A DNA stretch of 64,000 nucleotides from Arctopsyche grandis (lineage: Eukaryota; Arthropoda; Insecta; Trichoptera; Hydropsychidae): the NCBI RefSeq assembly GCF_051622035.1, contig NC_135366.1, positions 3,317,001-3,381,000 of the forward strand, given 5' to 3'. Below, one piece after another: positions 22,762-35,292 of the stretch. Every line of letters starts with the position of its first letter. Position 1 is the first letter of the stretch. The position numbers were made by a program, and so were the translations under genes. The notes below the pieces were generated by a model. That model did no database searches. It was not told the DNA's origin and saw nothing but the letters and a program-made list of their open reading frames with translations.

Positions 22762-25700
22762 ATGTTGATCTTGGGTGTGTTACTGGTGGCAGCGGTACTC
22801 GGAGTGGAGTCTCGCATTGCTGAAGAGCTGATGCATAAGGAGGAGGCTCCGGCGACCACCAGGAAGTATCTGTCTGCAGAGGAGTCTGCGGCTCTCCTCT
22901 CTCCATCTGGATGCTTCCATGCTAGTCGCAAATTCTGTCCAGTTGACCAGCATTGCCGTCGTCTGTTGCCTCATGCCATGCTCTGCTGTGACGTGGATGC
23001 TGCTAGTGTCAAGGAAGCACTATCACCTGAGTGTATGTTTATTTAATTTTCATTTAAAAACGCACTTTTTACACCACATTGATGCTTTCTTGAAGGATGT
23101 TAATGGATACCTTTGTGGGAGATGATTTATAATTTTAGTTGTTATTTTGTGTTATATTTTTTTGATTTTTAAATGCTTTTTATTATTACGAAATTATGTT
23201 CACAATACATCTTATATCTATTTTAATAGATACTGATCTACTGATCATTTTCTATTTTACAATTTAATTTAATTTGGTTAGTAATCATAGTATTATATTA
23301 TTCTAATGTTAATAATGTATGTACAGCATAATAGGAAAAAGAGCACAAAAACCTATTTACAATTCTTATAAATGCTCATAATACATCTAATACATAATAT
23401 TAATTAAAGACTCTCTAAAGTTGATGACCTAAAGCAGATTGTGTTTAGGTAATCTGTGTGTTATACCTGAAGGGTATAGACATTTAGTTGTAATCACCGA
23501 GACTCTTCACAAGTGTGTTAGTATGGTTATTAGTGATTCTGTCATAGAATCTACCGGTTAGTTTGTTAGTAATGTCTGTAACAAATGGAATATTATATAT
23601 GGCATGCAGTTTTTTCAAGTTAGTATATATGGGTATTTTGTATTATATGCATTAGCAGTTTGCTATATAAATAAATAAATAAATAAATAAACAACAATTG
23701 ATTGGTTTATAGTTGGTCATTTGGATGTTGAACTTAAAATCATTTTATACACCTACGATAATGCAATGATCCACTATTAATCGATAGCAGTATGTGATTG
23801 TAGCTTTAAAATCAAATTTAAAGTGGTCAAATAGGGGAAACGCTATAAATATTGACTACTTTCACAGCAATATTATATTTCTATCTTTTCTTAAGACAGG
23901 AGCGCCATCAAGTGTAGAAAAGCATTTTTGTAATGTCACAGGTTTCTTATTTTATAATTTTAAAATCCAAGTGGCCAATAATTGTAGCGTTTGATTGTAA
24001 TAAGTTTTGTTTTCTAAATAGCCAGCAGCATAGCTCGGTCGTTAAGCTTCTGCTTAGCGTCGAGAGGCGCCGGGTTCGATCCCAGGGCCGGGCCTATGAA
24101 TTTTTCAGAGTATGCTGTTGGTTAGACCTGGATTTGTGACTTCAAGTTGATCGTTTCCTATCAGAGTTTGCCAATTTTCTCTGATTTCATTGTTGAAACG
24201 GTTCCCGGAAAAAATTGACTAAAATCCTTCCCATACAATATTTCACCTATAATTTGTAATTAATTAATGTGCAATAAATAAATTTGAGTACAAATTGATA
24301 GATGTCTCATTGATTTGCAAGTTTTTCAGTGTCTCGTAATTCAGTGACTTATATAAAAAAATGCTGCATTGTAATTGTAATTTGTAATTTGTAATTGGCC
24401 AGGAAGGCGCATTGGAGTTTACCTGTAAGGCCTTCCTGGTATATACAGTAACGGGCGATGAAAGGTGTCCACCTCGAAAAAACTCATATTTTCTTGTTTT
24501 TCGGACTTATAAACGATTGTATTTATTTTTTTTGTTTATTTAAATTGCATTTATGAAGTTTGAAAGAAATTCAAGTAGTAATGCGAAGAAATTAAAACGA
24601 AACTACAATGTTATTCAAATTACTAGGAGTCGGTGATGTATGGAAAGATTTAGTAGTGTAATTAAAAAATTTTTTTTTCATAAAACTAATGTATTAATAA
24701 AAAATCTAAAAATCACATTTCATTTATTATAATAATACTTATATATAAAATTTGTTTCAATATTTGATTGGCCCCCCCTTATTTTTTATATTAGCCTCAA
24801 CTCTTCGAGGCATTGATTTAATTAAATTTTGAATATATTCATCTGTGATATCGTTATCCCATATATATTTTATTTTTTCAATTGTGGCGGCTCGCTTATA
24901 CGACATGGTCGAGTTTGGTTGCCTTCCTGCGAGTGGGAACCAACTCGGCTGGGTTCGGAGAGCTACTACTCACTCTGTCTTCAGCTGTCATATAATAAAC
25001 ACGTGCATTAACATGCCAGTCGTCTCATCCATTCATCCTCCATACTGGTGACCCCCGACATCGAGCCACGCAGCCTCGATCAATATCAACATGCCGCTCA
25101 TCCCTGCCTCGCCGAGCCAGGCGGGAGAAGCTACCCGCCGCGCCCCCATCGCCATCAACACGCGTCGCGGCCCGCGGGTGACAATAAACGAGCAGACACG
25201 GCTACCTACCTATCTACCTATCGACTGGAGTCCAGCCACAACGTCGACGAAAGGTGCTTTAAAAAAATGGGGGAGCGAATGAGACGACGATCTTGACAGC
25301 TGGATGTGGAGTCATGCGCGATCCACTACACATAGAACGGTCATCCAGCACCACAAGACATACACCACCTCAGCACCATCATCATCATCATCATCATCAA
25401 GGCCCCGTCCGTCCCCACGAGCGTCGTCACGCCGAGACGGGCGGTAGCGCTACAACACCTCCACGAGCCACAACGACTCACAGTCCAGCTCGGAGTATCA
25501 CCAACCACATCGATGCCCCTGCCGCCCCCGCCGCCCCACCAACCGACATCAGCCTCGGAAGAGCGGCGCCGCCGCAGCATCGCATCGCATCGGCGCGACC
25601 ATCGGACCACCCACCGTCCTGCTCGCGACGTCACCGCCCTCGAATCTACCGACCATTCAGGGCGGTACACCTATGTACACAGCGGATGACCCACGTCAAC

Positions 25701-28700
25701 AATTTTTTTTCTCCCCACGTAATAATTTTTTCTCTTTGTGTAACAATAATTTTTTTCTTTTGTAAAATTTGTTTCTTTGTAATTTTGGTATCGCTGATGC
25801 TGGGGGGGGGAGTGATGTGGCGGCTCGCTTATACGACATGGTCGAGTTTGGTTGCCTTCCTGCGAGTGGGAACCAACTCGGCTGGGTTCGGAGAGCTACT
25901 ACTCACTCTGTCTTCAGCTGTCATATAATAAACACGTGCATTAACATGCCAGTCGTCTCATCCATTCATCCTCCATACAATTAATTCTAATTTAGAGGAA
26001 GGTTTCTTATTATTAATTTTAGAACCCATTATAGCCCACAGGTTCTCTATTGGGTTCAAATCCGGACTGTTACCCGGCCGTTCCAAGGGCGAAATGCCAC
26101 TTTCCGCAATGAAGTTCTTGACCTAAAATTTTAGATAATAACTTAATGATATATTTTTATTTTTATTTGTTGATTAGGATACATAGCAATAAAAAAAAAG
26201 ATTATTTACAGTTTTAGCAAGATGACATGGTGCAGAATCGTCTTGAAAAATGCATTCAGATTCCCACGCATAGTGCATTTCTATTGCTGGTATCAAATGT
26301 TCTTTTAAAAATTTTTTATATGTTTCGGCGTTAACTGTCCCATCAATTATGGCCAATGGACCCACCCCATGGAAAAAAAAACATCCCCAGACCATCTGGC
26401 CCGCACGGTGTTTGACCGTAGGCTGAATACATTCGTCACTCAAACGTTCGCCCGATCTTCGTCGAATGTAGTGGATGCCATCGGACCCAAACAAATTAAT
26501 TTTGCTTTCTTCCGAGAAGATAACACGCCTCCAGTCCATTTCCGTCCAATTAATAAATTTTTTGGCCCAATTCAGTCGTTGCATTCTCATTTTCTTGGTC
26601 AAAAATGATTTTTTCGCCGGTATCCTGGCAACTAAACTGTATTCTTTAAGGCGACGACGTACAACTTCGACGCTGATTTCTTTTCCCCCAGCTGCTATAA
26701 ACTCCGATCTAATTTTCACAGCACTTTTGAACCGGTTTTTGTAGACACATTCTTTTTAAGAGTCTATCTTCGGCGGAGTTGGTCTTTCTGGGCTTTCCCG
26801 ATCCTTTTTTCCTCTCTAGGGATGCTGAATTTTTATATTTTCTTATGCAATTAAGCACAGAGGTCTTACTGCATCCTACTTTCTGAGCGATGTAGCGAGA
26901 ACTAAATTTTTCTTCAGCCAGAGTTAGAATTATCGCTTTATTCGCTTCGGTTAATTGTTTTACACCCGACATATCGTACACAAAATCACTTCAAAACGTG
27001 CTAATCCTTCGAAAAACAGTGGTCAACTGTTTGAATACCTAAAGATAAGGATCCTTTTCAACAAAAAAAGGTCTTTTACCTGAACATCTGACACGCAAAA
27101 AAAATGTACACAAGCTTTTGTCCCTTTTCTATGGGTGGACACCTTTCATCGCCCGCTACTGTATGTAAAAAATAAATATAAATATAAATTGTAGTGAGTT
27201 CGGGAAATCAAGAAATACAAGTCCTTCATGTTTTGAACGCCACTCTAGACGTATTGAACTTATCTGAACTGAATTGGAGAAGACTTAGGTCAATATCTTT
27301 CACAGACGGCAACATCAAGCAAGTCACAGGTTAGAATTAGTAATTTTATCCAATCAATGTTAAGAGATTTTGGAATTCCACTAATTTTTCATATTGTTTC
27401 AGGAGAATTTAAGATGCTGTCTCCAGCTGTGTGCTTGAATTTATCAAACAACGGAGTAGACGAAATAGCCTCACGTGCACTTATCTATTTGTTTAACTTA
27501 ACGACGCTGGATATATCACAAAATAAATTGTCTGATATGCCACACTTCAGCGTCAGGGAAAGGGATTTTTATTTGAATTTCAAAGGTAAAGCCATTGGTG
27601 AAAAAATACCACCCTTATTATTTATAGAATTAATATTATTAACCTCAAATGGTATTTAATTGATTTCAGATAATAATGAAATATTGTGCCAAAGCGTTTT
27701 GGATGCTTTGAAGAAACACGGTGAACATTTGAAGTTTATGAACACCAACAGTACCTTCTGCTCGTCTTCAAACACATTTCATTGGTTTAACACAACCGAG
27801 TTGGTTTCAATTATACAAGTGGAATTGATACATGAGGTATGCTTAATAAATTATATAAATATATTTTATTATGAGAATCTTGGTATTTGAAAGTGATACT
27901 TTATTGTTGCCGAGCATAATTTATTTAATAAAATTACACCATAAGAATGTAATACTAGTGATAATTTTCGATGCGGTGCAAACGATCGACATGCGCCAGA
28001 CAGACTGAACCACAGATTAACGATACGTGTACCTTATGCGTGCGCACTGCTCGCACTTACACTAAGCGAAATCTGCCCGAAGTCCCGACATACCTACCCT
28101 GTATACGTTCTGTGCTTCTGATACTTTAGTTCCGAATTTTGCCTTATAAAACTCGCCAGAAAGATCCAACTCAATTTTAATAATTACCATTTTAATAATT
28201 GCATCTGTGCACATCGAAAGGTTACTCGTCATCTGATGTGCAATCTATCATTCGTGAACTCGAGAATAAAGTAGCCATCCAGTTAATCTGTGGTTTAGTC
28301 TGTCTGGCGCTTGTCGATCGTTTGCTATGTAAGTTAGATATGTAAATGAGTGTAGTGCAGAATAAGGGCGAAAACCCACTGAATGGTATGGGACGTCATA
28401 TGTTCTTGGCTTCCCGCTGTGCACGTGCAAAATGAATATGTTTGGGAGGTCGCAAGTGTACCCATATGCAAGTTTCTCCTACATTTCTTCAAATATGGGA
28501 TTCCCCGTTATCGATCACTGTGAAGCAAGGATAAATACAAGTATAAAATATCACCGAAAACTCTCCAGGGGGTGATTTTTGGGACTGTGTACCATGAATA
28601 TGGGCTAGGGGGTACTGCCTCTTTATCGCATGTTTGAAAGTATCTAAAAAAAGCACGTACCACGTCCCACTCGGTGTGTTTTCGCCCTAAAGAAAAACAG

Positions 28701-29774
28701 AAAAGGCTTTCTTGTGATGATTTTAGAGGTAATGTTATATTTTATTGTTACAGCTATCGGATCGTTGCATCGAAGTTGGCATGAATTTGGTGAACTGTTC
28801 TTGTATTCCGGTGCGATTAGAACTCGTTGCTGGTAAACCTCCGTCTTTTTCGGTTGGAGTTAATTGTTCTAATCGTAATTTGAAAGAACTTCCTGAAACA
28901 TTGCCTCCCAACACTATCGAGCTTGACGTTTCAAATAATAATGTTCGTATTGTATTATAAAAATGTTGATTTGAATACACATGGATTTTAATATTATTTT
29001 ATAATTATTAGAATACTCTGTGGTTATTAAAAACACCGTTGAATCTGTATAAATACTTTTAATAGATAACTTCTTTAAAACCGCTATCGGAGCATCCATC
29101 GTATGAAAACATCCGAAGATTGTTTGCAGATAACAATAACATTAAATCGATTTTAGACCTGGAAGGAACCAAGTTCATTGAAAACTTCCAAGTACTCTCA
29201 TTGAGATCTAACAAATTGAAAACTGTAAGTATTATATAATATATGTATTAATTTGAAAATACACTAAATAATGTAGTGTAAATAGCACTTTTCTTAAATA
29301 TTTGTATTTGTTGCAGATCCCTACATACATTCTTTCAGACTCTTTAGATAGGAATTGGAGTCCACGACACGTATACTTAGCAAACAATTATCTGAACTGT
29401 GATTGTACTACGACACGACAAGTTAAAGTAAGTGTAAGCACAACATTAAAATATCATTATAAAACAATTATTTATCATTTAAATGCCGATTTTAGCTATG
29501 GTTACTAAGCAAAACCAACAACATACCAGATTACGATCAAGTGTTGTGTGAAAATGTACCGGGGCAACTAGTTGAACTGGCCGAGAGTAAAGTTTGTCTG
29601 CAAAAGAAGGATTGGACTGACTATATTTATTACGTCATCGCTACTGAGCTTCTACTACTTTTTGGGCTGATAACAAAAGTCATGTACGATTATTGGGTGT
29701 ACAAGACGGCAGGATATCTTCCGTGGCCTGCAAGCGAAATGCCAAAATTGCCTTGTGATTGGCTGTGCGAGTGA
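22762..29774 (+). CDS. hfw: Leucine-rich-repeat membrane/secreted protein, halfway (hfw)/singed wings 2-like
   Basis: Eight coding exons (22762-23032, 27195-27329, 27403-27585, 27670-27836, 28754-28942, 29066-29224, 29317-29427, 29496-29774) join without frameshift into 497 residues. An N-terminal signal peptide (MLILGVLLVAAVLGVES) is followed by a cysteine cluster (GCFHASRKFCPVDQHC...LCC). Degenerate LRRs come next (VCLNLSNNGVDEI, LTTLDISQNKLSDMP). A second Cys block (NLVNCSCIPV) and further LRRs (LDVSNNN/ITSLKPL, FQVLSLRSNKL) lead to an LRR C-terminal cap (YLANNYLNCDC). A transmembrane segment (IYYVIATELLLLFGLITKV) and a short conserved tail GYLPWPASEMPKLPCDWLCE end the protein. The tail and architecture match Drosophila Halfway as I remember it, implicated in the ecdysone cascade; a related LRR protein is the alternative. 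The 4.2-kb second intron carries nested transposons. Confidence 0.75.
23033..24019 (+). other. hfw intron 2, left part, with a LINE 3'-end remnant
   Basis: Around 23430-23692 the sequence ends in TAAATAAATAAATAAATAAA, like the tail of the jockey-like LINE at 16338. It lacks coding sequence and is probably a short 5'-truncated LINE copy on +. The rest is A+T rich without features. Confidence 0.4.
24757..26981 (-). pseudogene. Tc1-family transposase, frameshifted and split
   Basis: The N-terminal frame (26981-26709) has a helix-turn-helix domain (YIAQKVGCSKTSVLNCIRKY) and a GSGKPRKT hinge. After a one-base shift near 26715 the catalytic frame continues. The first acidic site reads IFSEESKINLF, where most Tc1 proteins have SDES, so Asp is replaced by Glu. 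The second site is FQDDSAPCHLAKT. A probable 87-bp phase-0 intron (26209-26123, GTAAAT to TTTTAG) interrupts AKT/VKNF. The final acidic site is PDLNPIENLW. The LTR element (24884-25978) separates SSKLELI from the C-terminal MPRRVEANIKNKGG, with the stop at 24757. Confidence 0.85.
24884..25978 (+). mobile_element. Miniature LTR retroelement (TRIM-like) with identical 162-bp LTRs
   Basis: Direct repeats 24884-25045 and 25817-25978 match base for base on inspection. A primer-binding-site-like TGGTGACCCCCGA follows the left LTR at once, and a G-rich polypurine tract precedes the right one. AATT flanks both sides. Each LTR holds a poly(A) signal (AATAAA in CATATAATAAACACG). The internal 771 bp is unusually G+C rich and lacks gag-pol; its open frames (His- and Pro-rich, at 25091-25282 and 25293 on) resemble at most ends of a deleted coding region. 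It inserted into the Tc1 transposase. Confidence 0.85.
27975..28325. mobile_element. MITE family C, copy 2 (hfw intron)
   Basis: The termini GGTGCAAACGATCGACATGC and GTCTGGCGCTTGTCGATCGT match the family C copy at 18950. The interior TACCCTGTATACGTTCTGTG is shared in reverse orientation. It lies between hfw exons ending at 27836 and starting at 28754. Confidence 0.7.
28366..28687. mobile_element. MITE with TAA target duplication (hfw intron)
   Basis: The ends GGGCGAAAACCCACTGAATG and GAGTGGGACGT-type complements (ACGTCCCACTCGGTGTGTTT, TTCGCCC) are flanked by TAA on both sides (28363-28365, 28688-28690). This fits a PIF/Harbinger-type non-autonomous element of 322 bp. Confidence 0.65.
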
Positions 29775-31064
29775 ACTGTATTGTGATAATGTTAAACTAG
29801 ATATAATCAAAGACCCAAAGGATTGAGTCTCAGAACTACTAAAATCTAGTTTCAACACTAGACAATGTGATTCTAACCTAACCTAATTATGTGAATCCAC
29901 CGCTAATGGCAACAACTGTAATATTATTGTATAAAGAACTTGGCTCTATTTAGAAGTCGATCTTTAACATTGATTAACCGTTTGTCCGCGGCCGTCTTCT
30001 ATGGAAGCTTTGGGCGACAAGTCTGTAGCGCGGCTGTCTTCCATAGAATTTCTGAACTTTGCACAGGATTTTGAGTCTTAAATGCGTCTATTTCAACTGT
30101 TTTAAGGTTCAAAATTGGTTGAATATATTACTGAGAGTTGAATGCCATATATTCGATTTGCTTAAAATGAATATATACCAGTCAAAATTAGTTTTTTGTG
30201 GAACCATACTGAAACCTCATTTATGTGACGTCACGTCTGTTGAACAATGACGATGATACGTCTAAATTGTATGAAGAATGACTATTTGACAATTAAGCCA
30301 AAACTACGAGATATATGATGTATTTTATTGTTTAAAATAATACTTTATGTGTTAATTAACATATCTGGTTACTTGAGTAAATATTAAAATCTGTATTTAA
30401 GGTCGAAAACTCGATTGCCAAATTGGCGAAAAAGGTGCCGCCGCGTACAGGGCTTGTTCGCTATATTTATTGCCGCGGGCAAAGGGTTAAACAGCAATTA
30501 CGACTTGGAATAGTTGTGTATTTGCGTTGGTGGTGGATCTACATTATAATTGTAAAGTTTTGACTGAATTTATTACATATAAATAAATATTATATGAACT
30601 GACATTTGTGAGAAATCGTATGTAATTGTAAACTCGCATTGTATTTATATAATCTTAATATTTGTCGTATCATAGTAACTGGAGTCTACACCACGCGGAT
30701 TTTAATCTATAATTAAAGTTGTGCTGCGACCGATCAATAGCGACCGAGAGCATAATCGTGGGCACACAAGGCTCCCATTTTTTAAAATCCATGTGGCCAG
30801 CTATGTACGTTCATATGTACTGTATGTAGATAGAATTAATTACTGTTGTGGTCTTTTTCATAATTAAAATTCGTATTTTAAGATGTAAATATTATAAAAG
30901 AATATGTGTACATAATATTAGTAATTAAAATATTTACTGGTGATAATTTTTTTTTTCAAAAAGTCTCAGGTTTAATTGGAACTGGGAAATAAATAAAAAC
31001 ACAATTTTTAAAACATTTTGAATTATATTTACAATACAAATAAATGTTAGAAAGTTCAATTATA
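29775..31064. other. Convergent 3' region of hfw (+) and DDX52 (-)
   Basis: It contains the MITE at 29978-30486 and A+T-rich 3'UTR-like sequence. AATAAA-type signals on + lie near 30580 (ATAAATAAATATT) and 30990. No other gene is recognised; short open frames here have no resemblance to known proteins. Confidence 0.4.
29978..30486. mobile_element. piggyBac-type MITE (509 bp) in the hfw 3' region
   Basis: It is flanked by TTAA (29974-29977, 30487-30490). The inverted ends are CCGTTTGTCCGCGGC and GCCGCGGGCAAAGGG. There is no coding sequence. It may lie within the hfw 3'UTR. Confidence 0.7.
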
Positions 31065-34000
31065 TTATTTTACAGCTTTAGACTTTTTTGAATCCTTCTT
31101 GCTTTTATCAATTTTAGCCTTTTTTGTTTGTGGACGAAATGTTGGTGCGTTATCGTCCATTTTCCTCCTATTTTTTGAAGAGTCATTTTATTATTATCAA
31201 TATAAAAACATCATGCAACATAATAAAAGTCACAAGAACACTCACTTAGCACCAGTTTCTGGGAGTTCAGTTGAAATTTGTTCTCTTTTCGGCGCTGTCT
31301 TCTTCAATTGTTTCCTATCCTTTCTCGTTTGCTTCAACGTCAACATATATTCTGGCACTTTACAGCCAGATTGTTTCATAACTGTGACAATACTATTGAA
31401 AAATCATCAAAAAATACGTTTTTTAAACTTACTACATATTCTCAATAAAGTAAAAAAAAACCTAACCTTTTCAAATTGGGTATATCGTCTTGTGTAAAGA
31501 ACGTAACGGCTCTTCCTTTCTGTCCAGCTCGACCGGCTCTACCGATACTGTTAATTAAAAACAAATCAAATCAATATCACCGAACCAACTTGAACAATAT
31601 TTCACTATTTATAATACTACCGATGCACATATGAGATTCCGCTCGGAGGAAAGTCATAATTGATGACTAGGCTCACTCCTCGAAAGTCAATACCACGTCC
31701 CATTAGTTCAGTACAAATCAACACCCATATTTTACCAATGCGGAAACTTCGCACTACATTGTCACGCTGAAATGTGAATAATTTTTATAAACACCTACAG
31801 TAAAAATATAATATGAAATATACGAAAATCAAAATACTTGTAATTGAGTTCTGTCTGCGTGAATCACATCAACGTTTATACCGTCATAAAGAAGTTCTTT
31901 GAATAACTGTTTAGCTCTATCTTTACTTTGGACAAAAACTGAAATATAAAAAAAAAGATTGTAAAAGGCTGTACATACAAACATACATATATGAAGAGGT
32001 TGGCAAAAAGCAAGAATAGTCTAATAAGTAGAGTGCGGACCCAAAGCGCGCCGTTCATAGTTTAATTGTTGTAAATGCTTTGCCGAACCTTTTTTTTTTG
32101 CACTCTAGCTTTGTAAATAGAGCCAAACCGCCCCGATTACTGGAAAAAGCACGCTCTCTATCCGCAGTCTACTAATAAATTTATTTATGACGGGCACCAG
32201 ATTTTGGGGGCGTCGTGAAGGCAAAATATATTGGAAATAATTTAAACATCCATTTTATAGAATAAATGTACATTTAAAAAAGTAATTTAAAAAATTTTCT
32301 GTACATTGCAAAACATTTGTGTGCATTTCTAAATGAGATTGTTTAATGCACCGAAAATAATGCAAATTTTTAATGCACAAACATTTTTTTTAAGATACAA
32401 AGAATTTTTCTCAATGAACAGTTAAATCGCGCCCAAATATATTTTACTTATTGATATTGTTTTGTCATATTTTGTAGGGACTTTTTAATTCTAAAATTAA
32501 TTTTTAAGTACAAAAATTCTCCAAAAACACGATTGTTCTTCGTAATCCGTCTGTCGAACATACAGTCTTTCTAGGCTTTGTATTGAAAGCCATAATATGG
32601 GGCGCCAGATTTGAACCTAACCGTGAAAGAGGAAGATGCATTTAAGACAGCGTTTTCTATACATGTATCTTTTGTCTGAATGCTTAGAAAAATACTCTAA
32701 CGTGAGAAAATGGGAGAATAGGATCCGCCAGCTGAGTGCATTTGAGGGTGGACAACGGAGACCCTTGGATTAGGCCGATCGCGCTCAGTCAGTTCCCGTT
32801 AGAGTTCTCAGAATCCGGACGAAAGCGTGAGACTGTACGTGCCTAGACAATGGATCGGGGAAGCTGTGGTGGGCAACTTGCCCTTTAAAAGGAGGTACAC
32901 TTGGTACAGTGATTATTCTGGAATGAGCGTTGGCTGCACGCGGACCTCCTGAATCATTCAATAAATGCTGTGAAGCGACTTTGGCCTTTCATTTGGAACC
33001 TCAACCCACCCCTACGCAACAATACTATGAATTAATACAATACAGAAAATTTCTGTATTTTTTTAAGATTTTGAGTTTCACAAATCGAGATCATTTCGTC
33101 ATTAAATAACGTATATAATATTTATTGTGTTTGATACTAAGCAAATTATATAAGTAGAATCACACTGTGGTGGACTAAAAGTGTGTATTTCTAGTTTTAA
33201 GTTAGTGTATTAGTGACAAGTTAGTATGAACTGTATTGCATAGATATGTATGTATATTGTCACCGACAAGCACTGCTATTTGATACGCCAATGCGGTTTA
33301 CTTATCCTCACATTCACAAGGAGTGAGAGACAGATTCGCTAAAGCACCACTAGCGATATTATTCATCAGCTCAATAGAACTAATTGTCAAATATCAATTA
33401 CAAAACTGCCAAACGCCGCAAAGATTTGCTTAAAGAGGAGTTGACGGTGTTTTTATCTGGTATAATTGATATTCTAATATACCTAAAACGGGAGGTTTAA
33501 GGCCCTGTTGCACTAGTTGTCTGAATGCTACCAATTTTCCATATTCACTACCGACGTATGAGAGCTCTTGGCTAACTAAACTGGTGGCTGCATTGCTAAA
33601 AACAAAAACAAACTTAATCAACTATGAATAGCTTTTAATATATTAATGTTAGAACTTGTATCACAATGTTTACCGTTGGCCGACAGTGATGCAAAGCAAT
33701 TGATCCATGTTTCTCCGGCACCAATCTAACAATATCGGAGTTTGGGTCGCGCTGAAGAGTGATAGGGAAGCTTCAGCCCAACACTCTCTCAAGACTTTCT
33801 CTAATTGCGGTCTGAAGTCGGAATCGCTTGTTTCAGACCCTTCGAACAGTTTGTCAGCTTCGTCTATAACTAGCCATTTCACACTGAAATATGTATGAGA
33901 ATGAATGTATGCTGAATGTTAATACATGAAAATATTTATTTTAAAGCTGAAATACCTTTCCAAGTTGATTGGCTTTAAATCGTGATCTAATAAGAAACAT

Positions 34001-35292
34001 AATCTATTTGGAGTACTGATAAGTAGGTCTGCAATTAAAATATTAAATATTGATTAAGACAAAATTTGTACTACAAATTAAAATGTATGAAGTAAAGAAA
34101 AAAAAATGTACCAGTTTTTCTAAACAATGCCTTTTTACTTTCTATTTTATCTTGAGTTATTTTTGGAACAAAATTTACAATTAGATTTGTTCCGTTGCTT
34201 AGACGCAAAGCTTCTCGATACGTCTGTTTAGCCAATTCTCTAGTCGGACATAGTATAAGTGCTCTGGGGCCTCTTTGTGGGGATTTGAGTTCGTGTAAAA
34301 GTGGTATGAGAAAAGCAGCGGTCTTTCCAGAGCCGGTTGGAGCGCAAGCAATCATTTGACGCCTCTACAGCATACATAAAACTTATATTATCAAGCATTA
34401 CATTTTATATTATGTGAAAATATTAGAATTTCAGTAAAACCTTTAACATTGCCGGCATCGCTTGCCTCTGAACTGGAGTTGGTTCTGTATAGCCACATTG
34501 GATGAGATTGTCGACTAATGCTTGGGATACGTTATATTCTTCCACGAGGGATTGGAAGTTTTGTATGGGTTCGACTACATTCTGGTCGTTTACACGTATT
34601 CCGTATTCGCTGCGTAAACGACGTGCCTGCCCGATGAGAATAATATTTATATTTGATCATATTATATATACATACAGATTTAGAAAAGAATTAAATATAT
34701 AATACCTTGTCGTTTTTGATAGCGTTTTCTTTTTTTTCTGTCATTTTTTTAGTCTTCCTTTTCTTTTTGATTTTTTTTATGCCAGATTCGGTCATCACCA
34801 TGCCGTTCATTAGATTCATTTCATCTTCGGAATGTTCGGTTGCTTCTGCGACCTCTTCATCTTTGAATTCTTCATCGAGACTGACGTCATTATCAGGTAT
34901 TGCTAAATCTTTTCTGATTTGATTTGATTTATCGATGTTATTGTTATTCTGAAAGTTAAAAATATAAAGATTTGATTTTAAAATTATTTGTTATTTGGTT
35001 TAGTATTCATTATCAAAATTTGACGTAATAAAACAGTACTAAAATATGAATGATAATGTAGATTTCTACATTATCATAATGTGACACAAAATAAAAGTAA
35101 GTTTTGACAGTTGCGATGTGAGGTTAGGTTAGTTGGGAAATTAATTTAGAGGCGTTCAGATGATTTTATTTAAGTATGGATAATGAAATTAATAAAAATT
35201 CAATATACCAAGACGTTTGCATTTTTCCCGAGTGTTTTAGTCTTGAAAGAAAGACCTTTCGTGAGTTTTTTGAAAATGTCATAAGCGTCCAT
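31065..35292 (-). CDS. DDX52: DEAD-box RNA helicase DDX52 (ROK1 homologue), complete
   Basis: Twelve coding exons read right to left: 35292-35209, 34948-34706, 34626-34441, 34364-34112, 34028-33956, 33883-33674, 33595-33483, 31938-31838, 31766-31621, 31547-31467, 31392-31246, 31167-31065. All phases fit and give 579 residues; human DDX52 has 599. The start [16 protein letters not shown] matches the family N terminus. Helicase motifs in order: [14 protein letters not shown] (Q), APTGSGKT (I), PTRELA (Ia), TPNRL (Ib), VIDEADKL (II; DEAD), FSATQ (III, Gln instead of the common Thr), VFVQSK (IV), [17 protein letters not shown] (V) and [10 protein letters not shown] (VI, Ala in place of the usual Thr). 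The C-terminal tail is lysine rich. ROK1/DDX52 acts in 40S pre-ribosome maturation in the nucleolus. The intron 33482-31939 holds a solo LTR. Confidence 0.94.
32696..33021 (+). mobile_element. Solo LTR, family A, in a DDX52 intron
   Basis: It runs from TCTAACGTGAG (TG mutated to TC) to CCACCCCTACGCAACA, with 4-bp flanks ATAC (32692-32695, 33022-33025). It contains AATAAA (CATTCAATAAATGCTGTGAA) near the 3' end, as in an LTR R region. The 326 bp match the - element at 3149 in reverse complement. No internal retroelement sequence is present. Confidence 0.8.

Larger units (their letters stand above)
24446..27161 (-). mobile_element. Tc1-like transposon carrying a miniature LTR element
   Basis: The termini CAGTAACGGGCGATGAAAGG and CCTTTCATCGCCCGCTACTG are inverted complements (one mismatch), flanked by TA on each side (24444-24445, 27162-27163). 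It encodes a Tc1-type transposase on -. Without the inserted LTR element (about 1.1 kb) it is about 1.6 kb, the usual Tc1 size. It sits in the 3' tail of a SINE. Confidence 0.88.
24020..27192 (+). mobile_element. tRNA-derived SINE split by a Tc1 insertion
   Basis: Head AGCCAGCAGCATAGCTCGGT, with B box GGGTTCGATCCC near 24070, and a body running to GTAAGGCCTTCCTGGTATA at about 24445. The A+T-rich tail (AAAAAATAAATATAAATATA) resumes at 27164, beyond the Tc1. The same head and 3' segment occur in the - copy at 9169-9624. Confidence 0.75.

Noticed and set aside
24020-24090. Possible tRNA gene (good B box)
   Set aside because: It does not close an acceptor stem, it recurs at 9169 and 19520 with the same non-tRNA body, and it is the head of a SINE.
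25293-25928. 211-codon frame with poly-His and Pro-rich sequence
   Set aside because: It lies inside a miniature LTR element, runs through an LTR boundary and has no gag or pol resemblance; (CAT)n and G+C bias explain the opening.
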